Assembly (NCBI GenBank): GCA_035443825.1
Contig: DAOMNN010000007.1
Coordinates: forward strand, 8,629-72,628
From: DAOMNN01 sp035443825
GTDB taxonomy: Bacteria > Pseudomonadota > Gammaproteobacteria > Burkholderiales > Rhodocyclaceae
Direction: 5' to 3'
Length of the DNA: 64,000 bases
Positions 1 through 10,678 of this stretch are shown here, in pieces. Made by a program: the position numbers and the translations under genes. Below the pieces are notes generated by a model that saw nothing but the letters and a program-made list of their open reading frames with translations, had not been told where the DNA came from and did not search any database. The number at the start of each line of letters is the position of its first letter. The stretch's first letter is position 1.

Positions 1-76
1 GGGGCCATTGCAGTCATTCGTTACTCCAGATTTGCCGTCAGGCAGTGCAAGGCATGGGTGACAAGGTGCCACAAAT

Positions 77-107
77 GAAAAAACCCCGCCAGAAATTCGG
101 CGGGGTT
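77..107 (-). terminator. rho-independent terminator of the symporter operon
   Basis: A 9-bp perfect stem (82-90 with 99-107) closes an 8-base loop. Read on the minus strand it is followed by a run of seven T. It lies about 60 bases past the symporter stop codon, where the operon should end. Confidence 0.85.
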
Positions 108-165
108 CCGCGCTCGGTGGCGGGCCCGTTCCGGCCCCGCCACCGAACCGCTACGGCACAGTCGC

Positions 166-2028
166 TCAGTGAGCGTGCGAGCCGTCGACCGCCTTCGCAC
201 CACGCGGGATACGAACGCTTTCGACCAGTTCCTGGATGTGTCCCGGCGCTTCCTTCGAGATCTTCATCACGAGAATGGCGACAGCGAAGTTGATCACCGC
301 ACCGACCGCACCGAAAGCTTCCGGCGTAATGCCGAAGAAGCTGTTGGCGCCGCCAATCAGGTCGAGGTAGCCCGTATTCGGGACGAAGAAGATTCCCTTG
401 TGTGCGAACACATAGAACAGGGTGACCACGAGGCCGGCGACCATACCGGCAATCGCACCTTCCTTGCTCATCTTCTTGCTGAAGATGCCCATCATGATCG
501 CCGGGAACAGCGAGCTAGCGGCAATACCGAACGCGAGCGCCACGGTACCGGCCGCAAATCCCGGCGGGTTCAGGCCGAGGTAGCCGGCAAGGACGATCGC
601 CAGAGCCATCGAGATCTTGCCTGCCATCAGCTCGCCCTTCTCGGACATGTCCGGAACGAACACGTTCTTGATCAGGTCATGCGACACCGCGGACGAGATC
701 GCCAGCAGCAGACCAGCAGCGGTCGACAGAGCGGCAGCCAGACCACCGGCCGCGACCAGCGCGATCACCCAGTTGGGCAGCAACGCAATCTCCGGGTTTG
801 CCAGCACCACGATGTCGGCGTTGACCGTCAGCTCGTTGCCCTTCCAGCCGGCCGCTTCGGCCTTGGCCAGCACTTCGGGATTGGTGGTGGCGCTGTTGTA
901 GTACTGAATCCTGCCGTCACCGTTCTTGTCCTCCCACTTCAGCAGACCGGTACGCTCCCAGCGCTTCATCCAGTCCGGGCGCTCTTCATAGATCAGGCTG
1001 GCCTCGGTCGCGAAGAGGTCCTCGTTAGCCTCGAGGCGTTCGGCATTGACCACCATGCGGCCGGCAGCATCGGTCTCAAGACCAACCGCGCTATTGACCG
1101 TCGCATGCAGGTTCATCTTGGCCATCGCCGCGACTGCCGGGGCGGTCGTGTAGAGGATCGCGATGAACACCAGCGCCCAGCCGGCCGAGTAGCGCGCATC
1201 GGCAACCTTCGGCACGGTAAAGAAGCGCACGATGACGTGCGGCAGGCCCGCGGTACCGATCATCAGCGACATGGTGTAGACGAACATGTTCAGTCGGCTG
1301 CCCGGCAGCGATGTCGTGTACTCGTTGAAGCCGAGGTCACTGACCACCAGGTTGAGCTTGTCCAGCAGCGACACGTCCGTCCCGGCGATGGTCGAGCCCA
1401 GGCCGAGCTGCGGGATCGGGTTACCGGTGAGTTGCAGCGCGATGAAGACCGCGGGCACCGTGTAGGCCGTAATCAGCACGCAGTACTGCGCCACCTGCGT
1501 ATAGGTGATGCCCTTCATGCCGCCGAACACTGCGTACATGAAGACGATGCCCATGCCGACGTAGATGCCGACGTCGTTCGACACGCCGAGGAAGCGCGAG
1601 AACGCAACACCGACACCGGTCATCTGACCGATGATGTAGGTGATCGAGGCGACCAGCAGGCACACCACCGCGACGGTGCTGGCCGACTTCGAGTAGAAGC
1701 GGTCACCGATGAACTGGGGCACGGTGAACTTGCCGAACTTGCGCAGGTAGGGGGCGAGCAGCATCGCCAGCAGCACGTAACCGCCGGTCCAGCCCATCAG
1801 GAACAGACCACCGCCGTAACCCATGTTGGAAATCAGGCCGGCCATGGAGATGAAAGAGGCTGCGGACATCCAGTCGGCCGCAGTCGCCATGCCATTGGTG
1901 ACCGGGTGAACCCCGCCGCCGGCAACGTAGAAATCGCTGGTGCTACCGGCACGCGCCCAGACGGCGATGCCGATGTAAAGCGCAAACGAAGCGCCGACAA
2001 CCAGATAGGTAAGTGTTTGCAGATCCAT
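166..2028 (-). CDS. sodium:solute symporter, large subunit (acetate/ActP-like)
   Basis: A 620-residue polytopic membrane protein of the solute:sodium symporter family. It resembles the cation/acetate symporter ActP and the longer subfamily that is always paired with a small DUF4212 subunit. Many hydrophobic segments are visible from residue 5 on, including the family-typical stretch with GGGVHPVTNGMATAADWMSA near the N-terminus. A soluble insertion around residues 310-400 contains DKNGDGRIQYY, which looks like an EF-hand loop. The predicted role is uptake of a short monocarboxylate such as acetate or propionate with Na+. The small subunit lies 11 bases upstream in the same operon. Start ATG at 2028 is preceded by a GAGAGGG ribosome site. 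The substrate is inferred, and fits the nearby glyoxylate-shunt and propionate genes. Confidence 0.88.
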   Translation of the reverse strand: MDLQTLTYLVVGASFALYIGIAVWARAGSTSDFYVAGGGVHPVTNGMATAADWMSAASFISMAGLISNMGYGGGLFLMGWTGGYVLLAMLLAPYLRKFGKFTVPQFIGDRFYSKSASTVAVVCLLVASITYIIGQMTGVGVAFSRFLGVSNDVGIYVGMGIVFMYAVFGGMKGITYTQVAQYCVLITAYTVPAVFIALQLTGNPIPQLGLGSTIAGTDVSLLDKLNLVVSDLGFNEYTTSLPGSRLNMFVYTMSLMIGTAGLPHVIVRFFTVPKVADARYSAGWALVFIAILYTTAPAVAAMAKMNLHATVNSAVGLETDAAGRMVVNAERLEANEDLFATEASLIYEERPDWMKRWERTGLLKWEDKNGDGRIQYYNSATTNPEVLAKAEAAGWKGNELTVNADIVVLANPEIALLPNWVIALVAAGGLAAALSTAAGLLLAISSAVSHDLIKNVFVPDMSEKGELMAGKISMALAIVLAGYLGLNPPGFAAGTVALAFGIAASSLFPAIMMGIFSKKMSKEGAIAGMVAGLVVTLFYVFAHKGIFFVPNTGYLDLIGGANSFFGITPEAFGAVGAVINFAVAILVMKISKEAPGHIQELVESVRIPRGAKAVDGSHAH

Positions 2029-2039
2029 GTGGCGCCCTC

Positions 2040-2294
2040 TCAGTCTTCGTGCACGTCAAATTCGCGGTCGATCTCACCCATCTTCTTCGCGTAGTAGAAG
2101 ATGCAGGCGATGAACACGTACATCGAGCCCTGTTGAGCAAACCAGAACCCGAGCGGGTAGCCACCCAGACTGATGTTGTTCAGTGCGGGCGCAAACAGGA
2201 TGCCCGCTCCGAACGACACCAGGAACCAGACGACCAAAACCTTGGTCAGCAGGCCTAGTGTCGCCTTCCAATAGTTTGCAGCGTTGTTTTCCAT
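2040..2294 (-). CDS. DUF4212 small subunit of sodium/solute symporter
   Basis: An 84-residue protein with two hydrophobic segments (about residues 15-37 and 48-66) separated by a short loop with LGGYPLGFWFAQQGS, which is typical of DUF4212 proteins. These sit directly upstream of large sodium/solute symporters and are thought to be their small subunit. The spacing of 11 bases to the large gene supports one operon. The start at 2294 is chosen over an upstream in-frame codon because AGGAG lies seven bases before it and the family begins with a short polar N-terminus. Confidence 0.88.
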   Translation of the reverse strand: MENNAANYWKATLGLLTKVLVVWFLVSFGAGILFAPALNNISLGGYPLGFWFAQQGSMYVFIACIFYYAKKMGEIDREFDVHED

Positions 2295-2516
2295 AACGTC
2301 TCCTCGTAATGACTGTTGCCGGGTGCACGGCGTTACCGGCCACGAACCCCCGAATTGCATGACAGCGGGCCCGATTATTGGGGGCCGATCTTACTCATTC
2401 CTTACAAGCCCGCTTTTTGCCGGTAATGGGCATTGCCGTCATGGGAAATTCCCGATACCGACCAGCCGTGAGCGGTGATAGGCTTCCGCCTGAAATTCCC
2501 TGAACGAGGAGCCGTG

Positions 2517-2972
2517 ATGTATCGACATATTCTGGTGGCCATTGACGACAGCGAGACTTCACGCAAGGCGCTCGATGAAGCGGTGGCCCTGGCGAAACTG
2601 CATGGCGCAAGGCTCGAGATCGCTCACGCAGTCGATGAGTCTCTGGTGCAGGCCTTCAACACTCACGGCATCGCGCTGGTCGACCCGAAGCAAATCGAAC
2701 ACGCGTTGTTCGAAAGCGGTCGTACGATACTGGAAGATGCCGTCGCAGCGGCCCGCACATCCGGGGTCGATGCGGCGCACAGGCTGATCGCGACACAGGA
2801 CATGGGAACCGCCGATCAGATCGCCGAAGCGGTCGAGGCATGCGGCGCCGATCTGCTGGTCGTCGGCTCCCACGGACGCAGGGGAGTGAGCCGCCTGCTG
2901 CTCGGGAGCGTCGCAGAGAAACTCGTCCGCAAGGTGGGTGTATCGGTCCTGATCGTTCGCGGACAGGATTGA
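2517..2972 (+). CDS. universal stress protein (UspA family)
   Basis: A 151-residue single Usp domain. The N-terminus MYRHILVAIDDSETS and the C-terminal ATP-binding pattern G-x2-G-x9-G-S (in VVGSHGRRGVSRLLLGS) are both present, so this is probably an ATP-binding UspFG-type member. The start at 2517 follows AACGAGGAG by six bases. An earlier in-frame ATG at 2475 lacks a ribosome site and would add residues foreign to the family. It is transcribed divergently from the symporter operon. The physiological role (stress or stationary-phase survival) is known only for the family. Confidence 0.9.
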   Translation: MYRHILVAIDDSETSRKALDEAVALAKLHGARLEIAHAVDESLVQAFNTHGIALVDPKQIEHALFESGRTILEDAVAAARTSGVDAAHRLIATQDMGTADQIAEAVEACGADLLVVGSHGRRGVSRLLLGSVAEKLVRKVGVSVLIVRGQD

Positions 2973-3006
2973 CGGCGCTGCTCGCACGCCCGCGCCACGG
3001 TAAACG

Positions 3007-3032
3007 ACGAAGCCCCCGATCGGGGGCTTCGT
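3007..3032. terminator. palindromic terminator between convergent usp and icd
   Basis: An 11-bp GC-rich perfect stem around GATC lies between the stop codons of the convergent usp and icd genes. It can serve both strands, although neither side has a long T run. Confidence 0.6.
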
Positions 3033-3055
3033 TCCTGCTGCTGAGGCAGGGTCGC

Positions 3056-4300
3056 CTACATGCGTGCAATCATCGCATCGCCGAAGCCCGAGCAGCTCAC
3101 TTCGTTGGCCCCTTCCATCAGGCGCGCGAAATCATAGGTCACCTGCTTGTCTCCAATAGCGGCTTCCATGCCCTTGAGCACGAGGTCTGCAGCTTCCTTC
3201 CACTCCATGTGGCGCAGCATCATCTCGGCCGACAGGATGAGCGAACCCGGGTTGACCTTGTCGAGACCCGCATACTTCGGCGCCGTACCGTGAGTCGCTT
3301 CGAAGCACGCGTACTGATCGGAAATGTTCGCGCCCGGCGCGATGCCGATGCCGCCGACCTGGGCCGCGAGTGCGTCGGAGATGTAGTCGCCGTTCAGGTT
3401 GCTGGTAGCGATTACGTCGTATTCAGCCGGGCGCAGCAGGATCTGCTGCAGGAAGGCATCGGCAATGACATCCTTGACCACGATTTCGCGACCCGTGGCC
3501 GGATTCTTGAAACTGCACCACGGACCGCCGTCGACCGGCTCGGCGCCGAACTCCCTGCGTGCCAACTCGTACGCGGAGTCACGGAACTGCCCTTCGGTGA
3601 ACTTCATGATGTTGCCCTTATGCACGATCGTCACCGACTTGCGGTCGTTGGCAATCGCATACTTGAGTGCCGCACGCACCAGGCGCTCAGTACCCTCGAT
3701 CGAGATCGGCTTGATGCCGATGCCGGAGGTCTCGGGGAAACGGATCTTAGTGACGCCCATTTCCTCGAGCAGGAACTTCACCACTTTCTTCGCACCGTCG
3801 GACCCGGCCTGCCACTCGACACCGGCATAGATGTCCTCCGTATTCTCGCGGAAGATGACCATGTCGGTGAGGTCCGGCCGCTTGAGCGGCGACGGGACGC
3901 CCTTGAAGTAGCGTACCGGACGGACGCACTGGTAGAGATCGAGCTCCTGACGCAGCGCCACGTTGAGCGAACGGATCCCGCCGCCGACCGGCGTGGTCAT
4001 CGGCCCCTTGATCGACACGGAAAATTCCTTGAGTGCATCGAAGGTCTCTTGCGGAAACCACTCGTCGGGACCGTAGAGCCGGGTCGCCTTCTCACCGGCG
4101 TAGACTTCCATCCAGTGGATCTTCCTCTTGCCGCCATAGGCTTTCTCGACCGCCGCATCGATGACCTTGATCATCACGGGGGTGATGTCGACACCAATCC
4201 CGTCCCCCTCGATGAAGGGGATGACGGGATTGTCGGGAATCGCCTGGCCGGGAACGATTTTCTGGCCGCCGGCGGGAACCGTGATTCTGGATGTGTTCAT
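3056..4300 (-). CDS. icd: isocitrate dehydrogenase, NADP-dependent, homodimeric
   Basis: A 414-residue type I isocitrate dehydrogenase that converts isocitrate to 2-oxoglutarate and CO2 with NADP+ in the TCA cycle. Visible landmarks are IEGDGIGVDITP near residue 30, the substrate loop GGGIRSLNVALRQ (residues 106-118), the RENTEDIYAG block, and the nucleotide site around EATHGTAPKYAG. Ser111 in that loop corresponds to the serine of E. coli Icd that is phosphorylated by AceK, and aceK lies about 3 kb away. Start ATG at 4300 has GGAGGG seven to twelve bases upstream. A second, unrelated IDH follows at once on the same strand. Confidence 0.95.
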   Translation of the reverse strand: MNTSRITVPAGGQKIVPGQAIPDNPVIPFIEGDGIGVDITPVMIKVIDAAVEKAYGGKRKIHWMEVYAGEKATRLYGPDEWFPQETFDALKEFSVSIKGPMTTPVGGGIRSLNVALRQELDLYQCVRPVRYFKGVPSPLKRPDLTDMVIFRENTEDIYAGVEWQAGSDGAKKVVKFLLEEMGVTKIRFPETSGIGIKPISIEGTERLVRAALKYAIANDRKSVTIVHKGNIMKFTEGQFRDSAYELARREFGAEPVDGGPWCSFKNPATGREIVVKDVIADAFLQQILLRPAEYDVIATSNLNGDYISDALAAQVGGIGIAPGANISDQYACFEATHGTAPKYAGLDKVNPGSLILSAEMMLRHMEWKEAADLVLKGMEAAIGDKQVTYDFARLMEGANEVSCSGFGDAMIARM

Positions 4301-4498
4301 GCGTACTCCCTCCTGTTCTGTGTGCAACGAATAGCCCTGTCCGTGCGACATGCACCCAGGCAATGTCGTGCATGGCCACGCCATTGCGGGTGCACGCCAC
4401 ACTCCGACTGTGCACCTGATTATCCTCCATCCCGGTGCGCCCCTAAAAGGTGGCGGCAGCGGGCGCGCGGAGCATCACGAACCGGCAGGCTCGGCCCG

Positions 4499-4518
4499 GC
4501 ACCCGCCCGCGCGGGTGC
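4499..4518 (-). terminator. possible terminator hairpin after monomeric IDH
   Basis: An 8-bp perfect GC-rich stem with a four-base loop starts five bases past the stop of the monomeric IDH gene. No T run follows, so factor-independent termination is uncertain. Confidence 0.35.
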
Positions 4519-4522
4519 GGAA

Positions 4523-6760
<2,238 letters not shown>

Positions 6761-7167
6761 CAGGTCTTCTCCCTCGTTGTCTTGATGGTCCATCCGCGCT
6801 CAGGCGCGGGCGGGATTCGATACGGCAGGCAGGCCGGTGCCGGCATGTTGAGAGGCATTGTGAAATGCACCCCATCGATCCGGCGAACGCCCCAGGCACC
6901 CGTCGAACCACCGCGCAGCCGCTGTCGGCACATGTGCAGGGCACATGCAGGCGCATCCGCCAGCTCCCGACCGGCAGTGCGAGTAGCGCATTATAGCGCC
7001 CCGCAGACGGCTCTTCGAACTTCATAAAAAGACGTTCCACATTATGAAATTAGATCCTGCGATAGATGCGAGACCTGCCGAAAACGGAGTCGGAGCGCAA
7101 GTGCCCGCTGGCCGAGAGGCGCGAGCAGTGCCAAACTGCTGAATGTGAGCATGCAAAGGACGCAGGA
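6761..7167. promoter_or_regulatory. divergent control region between monomeric IDH and aceK
   Basis: A 407-base gap with no convincing gene. The part nearest aceK is AT-richer and holds a perfect 7-bp inverted repeat, TTCATAA at 7021-7027 and TTATGAA at 7042-7048, separated by 14 bases. This could be a regulator site. No standard promoter is clear. Confidence 0.4.
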
Positions 7168-8958
7168 ATGGATGTCATTCAGGGCGAAAATCCGGTGGCC
7201 CAGGCCATTGCCCAGGCGCTCATCGAGGGCTTCGACAAGCACTACCGCATCTTCCGCAACACCAGCCGGCGCGCCAAGGAAATATTCGAAAGCGGCGACT
7301 GGCAGGCCCAACTCGATGCGGTGCGGGATCGGGTACAGTTCTACGACGACCGCGTAGACGAGACCGTCAGACGGCTGCACGAAGAATTCGACGCCGATTC
7401 GCTGGACGACAGCACCTGGCAGCAGGTCAAGCTTCACTACATCGGGATGCTGATCCGTCACAAGCAGCCCGAACTCGCCGAGACTTTCTTCAACTCGGTG
7501 TGCTGCAAGATCCTGCATCGGACCTACTTCAACAACGATTACCTGTTCGCCCGTCCGGCAATATCGACCGAATACATCGAGTCCTACCCGCCGGTCTACA
7601 GCAGCTATTACCCCCAGGATGAGGGCTTGCGCACGACAATGGGCCGGATCATCGAGGACTTCGATTGGGAGCGCCCGTTCGAGGACCTCGATCGGGACGT
7701 GGACTTCATCCTGAGAACGACGCTGCAGCACCTCGGAAAGTGGCCTCGCATGGAGGTCAATTGCCAGATCCAGGTACTTTACTCGGCGTTCTACCGTGAC
7801 AAGGCTGCCTACATCATCGGCAAGGCGGTCAACGGGTACCAGGAGTACCCGTTTGCCCTCGCCGTGCGGCACAATGCCGCCGGCAAACTCTACATCGACA
7901 CGATCCTGCTCGACCCGTGGCGGATCTCGGTGCTGTTCTCGCTGTCACGGGCCTACTTCATGGTCGACATGGAAGTGCCGTCGGGCTACGTGCAGTTCCT
8001 TCGGTCGATCATGCCCAACAAGCCGCGAAGCGAACTCTATACGATGCTCGGGCTCGGCAAGCAGGGCAAGACGATGTTCTTCCGGGATCTGCTGGCGCAC
8101 CTGCGCCACTCGAACGACCAGTTCATCATCGCCCCCGGCATTCGCGGGATGGTGATGCTGGTGTTCACCCTGCCCTCGTATCCCTATGTGTTCAAGATCA
8201 TCAAGGACGTGTTCGGTGCATCCAAGAACATGGATCGCGCAACCGTCAAGCGAAAATATCTGATGGTGAAACAGGTCGATCGTGTCGGTCGCATGGCCGA
8301 CACGCTCGAGTTTTCCTACGCCGCCCTGCCCCTGTCGCGCTTCCACGCCGACGTGCTCGAGGAACTGCGCACTCTCGCACCCTCATCCTTCGAGATCGAG
8401 GGTGACTCGGTGGTGATCAAGCACCTCTATATCGAGCGCCGCATGACACCGCTCAACATCCATCTGGAACAGTCTCCGGACGAGGAGGTGGACCGTGCCG
8501 TGCGTGAATACGGCAGCGCCATCCGTGAACTGGCGACGGCGAACATCTTTCCCGGGGACATGCTCTGGAAGAACTTCGGGGTGACGCGTTATGGCCGCGT
8601 GGTTTTCTACGATTACGACGAAATCGAGTTCATGACCAGCATGAACTTCCGCGCCGTTCCCCCGGCACCGTACCCCGAGATGGAAATGGCTAGCGAGCCA
8701 TGGTACTCAGCTGCCCCGCTGGACGTCTTCCCGGAGGAATTCGCCACCTTCCTGCTCGGGGCGCCCAGAGTGCGCAAGGCCTTCCTCAAGCATCATCGCG
8801 ACCTCCTGCAGCCGAAATTCTGGCAGGACGCCCAGGAATCGATTCGCTCGGGGCATGTCGAGGATTTCTTTCCATACCCGGCCGACTTGCGCTTCCGCAA
8901 TCTCTATCCGAAGGAAGCGGTAGCGAGCGATACCGCTACGACCGCAGCTGTCGGCTGA
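7168..8958 (+). CDS. aceK: isocitrate dehydrogenase kinase/phosphatase
   Basis: A 596-residue bifunctional kinase/phosphatase that inactivates and reactivates Icd to steer isocitrate into the glyoxylate shunt. The family-specific ATP-binding segment LGLGKQGKTMFFRDLL (about residues 294-309) and the following APGIRGMVMLVFTLPSYPYV block are intact, as is the DYDEIEFM stretch near the C-terminal third. The start at 7168 (MDVIQGENP) follows AGGA closely. An upstream in-frame start at 7066 would add 34 residues with no family likeness. In E. coli aceK follows aceBA. Here it is separated from aceA and placed next to two IDH genes. Confidence 0.95.
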   Translation: MDVIQGENPVAQAIAQALIEGFDKHYRIFRNTSRRAKEIFESGDWQAQLDAVRDRVQFYDDRVDETVRRLHEEFDADSLDDSTWQQVKLHYIGMLIRHKQPELAETFFNSVCCKILHRTYFNNDYLFARPAISTEYIESYPPVYSSYYPQDEGLRTTMGRIIEDFDWERPFEDLDRDVDFILRTTLQHLGKWPRMEVNCQIQVLYSAFYRDKAAYIIGKAVNGYQEYPFALAVRHNAAGKLYIDTILLDPWRISVLFSLSRAYFMVDMEVPSGYVQFLRSIMPNKPRSELYTMLGLGKQGKTMFFRDLLAHLRHSNDQFIIAPGIRGMVMLVFTLPSYPYVFKIIKDVFGASKNMDRATVKRKYLMVKQVDRVGRMADTLEFSYAALPLSRFHADVLEELRTLAPSSFEIEGDSVVIKHLYIERRMTPLNIHLEQSPDEEVDRAVREYGSAIRELATANIFPGDMLWKNFGVTRYGRVVFYDYDEIEFMTSMNFRAVPPAPYPEMEMASEPWYSAAPLDVFPEEFATFLLGAPRVRKAFLKHHRDLLQPKFWQDAQESIRSGHVEDFFPYPADLRFRNLYPKEAVASDTATTAAVG

Positions 8959-8980
8959 AGGCCGGCGTCCCGCCGACCTT
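8958..8980. terminator. hairpin between convergent aceK and cytochrome gene
   Basis: A 10-bp stem with one mismatch and a three-base loop overlaps the aceK stop and faces the end of the cytochrome c gene. It lacks a T run. Confidence 0.35.
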
Positions 8981-8993
8981 CACGGATCTGTCA

Positions 8994-9641
8994 TCACTCC
9001 ATCGAGCTGATGTACGCCGCAAGCGCCTTGATCTCCAGTTCGGTGAGCTTCGACGCGACGGTGTGCATGGTCTCGTTGTCCGGGGTTCGGGGTCGCTCGC
9101 TGAACAGTTTCAGCTGCGTCTCCGTGTACCGCGTTCCCTGGCTGGCAAGACGAGGCAGCTCGTCAGTGCCCATGCCCCGCTCACCATGACAGCCGGCGCA
9201 ATTCGCCACGCCTGAAAACTCGTTGCCACGATGATAGAGAAAGCGGCCGACCGCAGCCAGTTCGGCATCGCGCACGCGCTGCGCCGGCGACGGCTTGACG
9301 TTGAAATAGACACCCAGCGCAAGCATCTCCTCCTCCGAAAGATCCTTGGCCATCGGCTGCATCACCGCGCTCTGGCGCCGCCCCGACTGGAAGTCGCCAA
9401 GCTGCTTGACGATATACTGAAAATGCTGCCCCGCCAGGCGCGGCGTGTCCGGCGTGGCACTCAGCCCCTCGGCGCCATGACAGTTGAAACATACGCTCAT
9501 GTGGATCTCGTGCGCACGGTCCAGGTCCACGGTCTGGGCTGCGCGCACCAGACGCTCGGCGTCCGATACCTGTGCGCCCACCGATCCCGGCACCGCGACC
9601 GCGATCGCCACCGCCGACAGCATCAGCTTCCACTTTCTCAT
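8994..9641 (-). CDS. dihaem cytochrome c, c4-like
   Basis: A 215-residue exported cytochrome. A signal peptide (residues 1-23, ending VGA) is followed by two class I cytochrome c domains, with haem sites CFNCH near residue 52 and CAGCH near residue 148. Probable axial methionines follow in VMQPMA and ETMHTV. Two tandem domains of this size match cytochrome c4, which passes electrons from the bc1 complex to terminal oxidases in the periplasm. Start ATG at 9641 has GGAGGAG upstream. It is a single gene, convergent with aceK. Confidence 0.88.
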   Translation of the reverse strand: MRKWKLMLSAVAIAVAVPGSVGAQVSDAERLVRAAQTVDLDRAHEIHMSVCFNCHGAEGLSATPDTPRLAGQHFQYIVKQLGDFQSGRRQSAVMQPMAKDLSEEEMLALGVYFNVKPSPAQRVRDAELAAVGRFLYHRGNEFSGVANCAGCHGERGMGTDELPRLASQGTRYTETQLKLFSERPRTPDNETMHTVASKLTELEIKALAAYISSME

Positions 9642-9691
9642 GTTCGCTCCTCCTCGCATGGGTCCGTCCACGAAAAGACGGCAAAAATTAG

Positions 9692-9720
9692 ATTATATAT
9701 ATATTCCATACAACATCTAA
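9692..9720 (-). promoter_or_regulatory. promoter of the cytochrome c gene
   Basis: On the minus strand a perfect TATAAT -10 box lies at 9697-9692, 51 bases before the start codon, inside a strongly AT-rich block. The -35 region (TTAGAT, 17 bases upstream) is a poor match. TTAGAT at 9688 and ATCTAA at 9715 also form an inverted repeat. Confidence 0.55.
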
Positions 9721-9735
9721 CCGACGTGCACGACA

Positions 9736-10170
9736 TCAATCCCAACCCAACTCGAGAATCCAAGGCTGATCTACGCTGTTCAGTGCGACACGCACATATT
9801 CGACAGTCGAAGCCGGCAACGCATTCCGGGCGAACCAGCCCATCACGTCGCACTTGTCCTGCTCGCGGATCTGCGGTTCCCCTTCCCAAGCCTGCGCACG
9901 CAAGAAGAAATCGATCCGATTGGTGTCGGACAGACGATGCACGACGCCGAGCGTCTCGAGCGCGCCGGGCCGCACGCGGACTCCGGTTTCCTCGACCAGT
10001 TCGCGGGCAGCCGCCTCGCGCAAGGATTCTCCAGGCTCGACATGTCCACCGGGCAGGCTGTAGTGTCCGTCGAAGAAACCCGTTCCCGCACGCCGCATCA
10101 TCAGCACTTCCCCATTGCGCTCCAGCACCACGTGCACGCCGGTCGGTATGCCTGGATGCATTCGACTCAC
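9736..10170 (-). CDS. Nudix hydrolase
   Basis: A 144-residue Nudix protein. The complete Nudix box G-x5-E-x7-R-E-x2-E-E-x-G is visible in GGHVEPGES...RELVEETGV at about residues 41-64. Such enzymes cleave nucleoside diphosphates linked to another group. The substrate cannot be told from the sequence. The start is GTG at 10170 or ATG at 10161 (MHPGIPTG); neither has a clear ribosome site. It lies 57 bases beyond dut on the same strand and is probably the last gene of the coaBC-dut cluster. Confidence 0.88.
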   Translation of the reverse strand: MSRMHPGIPTGVHVVLERNGEVLMMRRAGTGFFDGHYSLPGGHVEPGESLREAAARELVEETGVRVRPGALETLGVVHRLSDTNRIDFFLRAQAWEGEPQIREQDKCDVMGWFARNALPASTVEYVRVALNSVDQPWILELGWD

Positions 10171-10227
10171 CCCCGCCGCTCAGGGACGCGCGCCCGCGCC
10201 GCCCCGGCCGGACCGACGTCCGGGCGC

Positions 10228-10677
10228 TCAGTGCTTGCCCGTACTGCCAAAACCGCCATCGCCCCGCTCGCTCCCGACGAACTCGTCCACCACGTTGAAG
10301 CCGACCTGCAGCACCGGGACCACGACTAGCTGTGCGATGCGCTCCATCGGCTGGACGGTGAACGACTCGCGGCCGCGGTTCCACACCGACACGAAGATCT
10401 GCCCCTGATAGTCGGAATCAATCAGGCCGACCAGATTGCCGAGCACGATGCCGTGCTTGTGCCCCAGGCCCGAGCGCGGAAGTATCATCGCCGCAAGTCC
10501 GGGATCGTCCAGATGAATGGCCAACCCGCTGGGGACAAGCGAGGTCTCGCCCGGATGCAGGCACAGAGGAACGTTCAGGCACGCACGCAAGTCCAGTCCG
10601 GCCGCCCCCTGGGTCGCGTAGGCGGGCGGATGGTCGCGCAGGCGTGCGTCGAGAATCTTGACGTCGATTCGGTGCAT
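10228..10677 (-). CDS. dut: dUTP diphosphatase
   Basis: A 149-residue dUTPase that hydrolyses dUTP to dUMP and pyrophosphate, limiting uracil in DNA and feeding dTMP synthesis. The five trimeric dUTPase motifs are seen in order: AAGLDLRAC, PRSGLGHKHG, GLIDSDYQG, the ERIAQLV stretch, and the C-terminal glycine-rich RGDGGFGSTGKH that closes over the active site. It starts one base after the coaBC stop, so translation is probably coupled. The coaBC-dut pairing is common in proteobacteria. Confidence 0.96.
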   Translation of the reverse strand: MHRIDVKILDARLRDHPPAYATQGAAGLDLRACLNVPLCLHPGETSLVPSGLAIHLDDPGLAAMILPRSGLGHKHGIVLGNLVGLIDSDYQGQIFVSVWNRGRESFTVQPMERIAQLVVVPVLQVGFNVVDEFVGSERGDGGFGSTGKH

Positions 10678-10678
10678 T

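Noticed and set aside
169..2094. 641-residue open frame on the plus strand
   Set aside because: It is antisense to the symporter gene, which has a clear family match.
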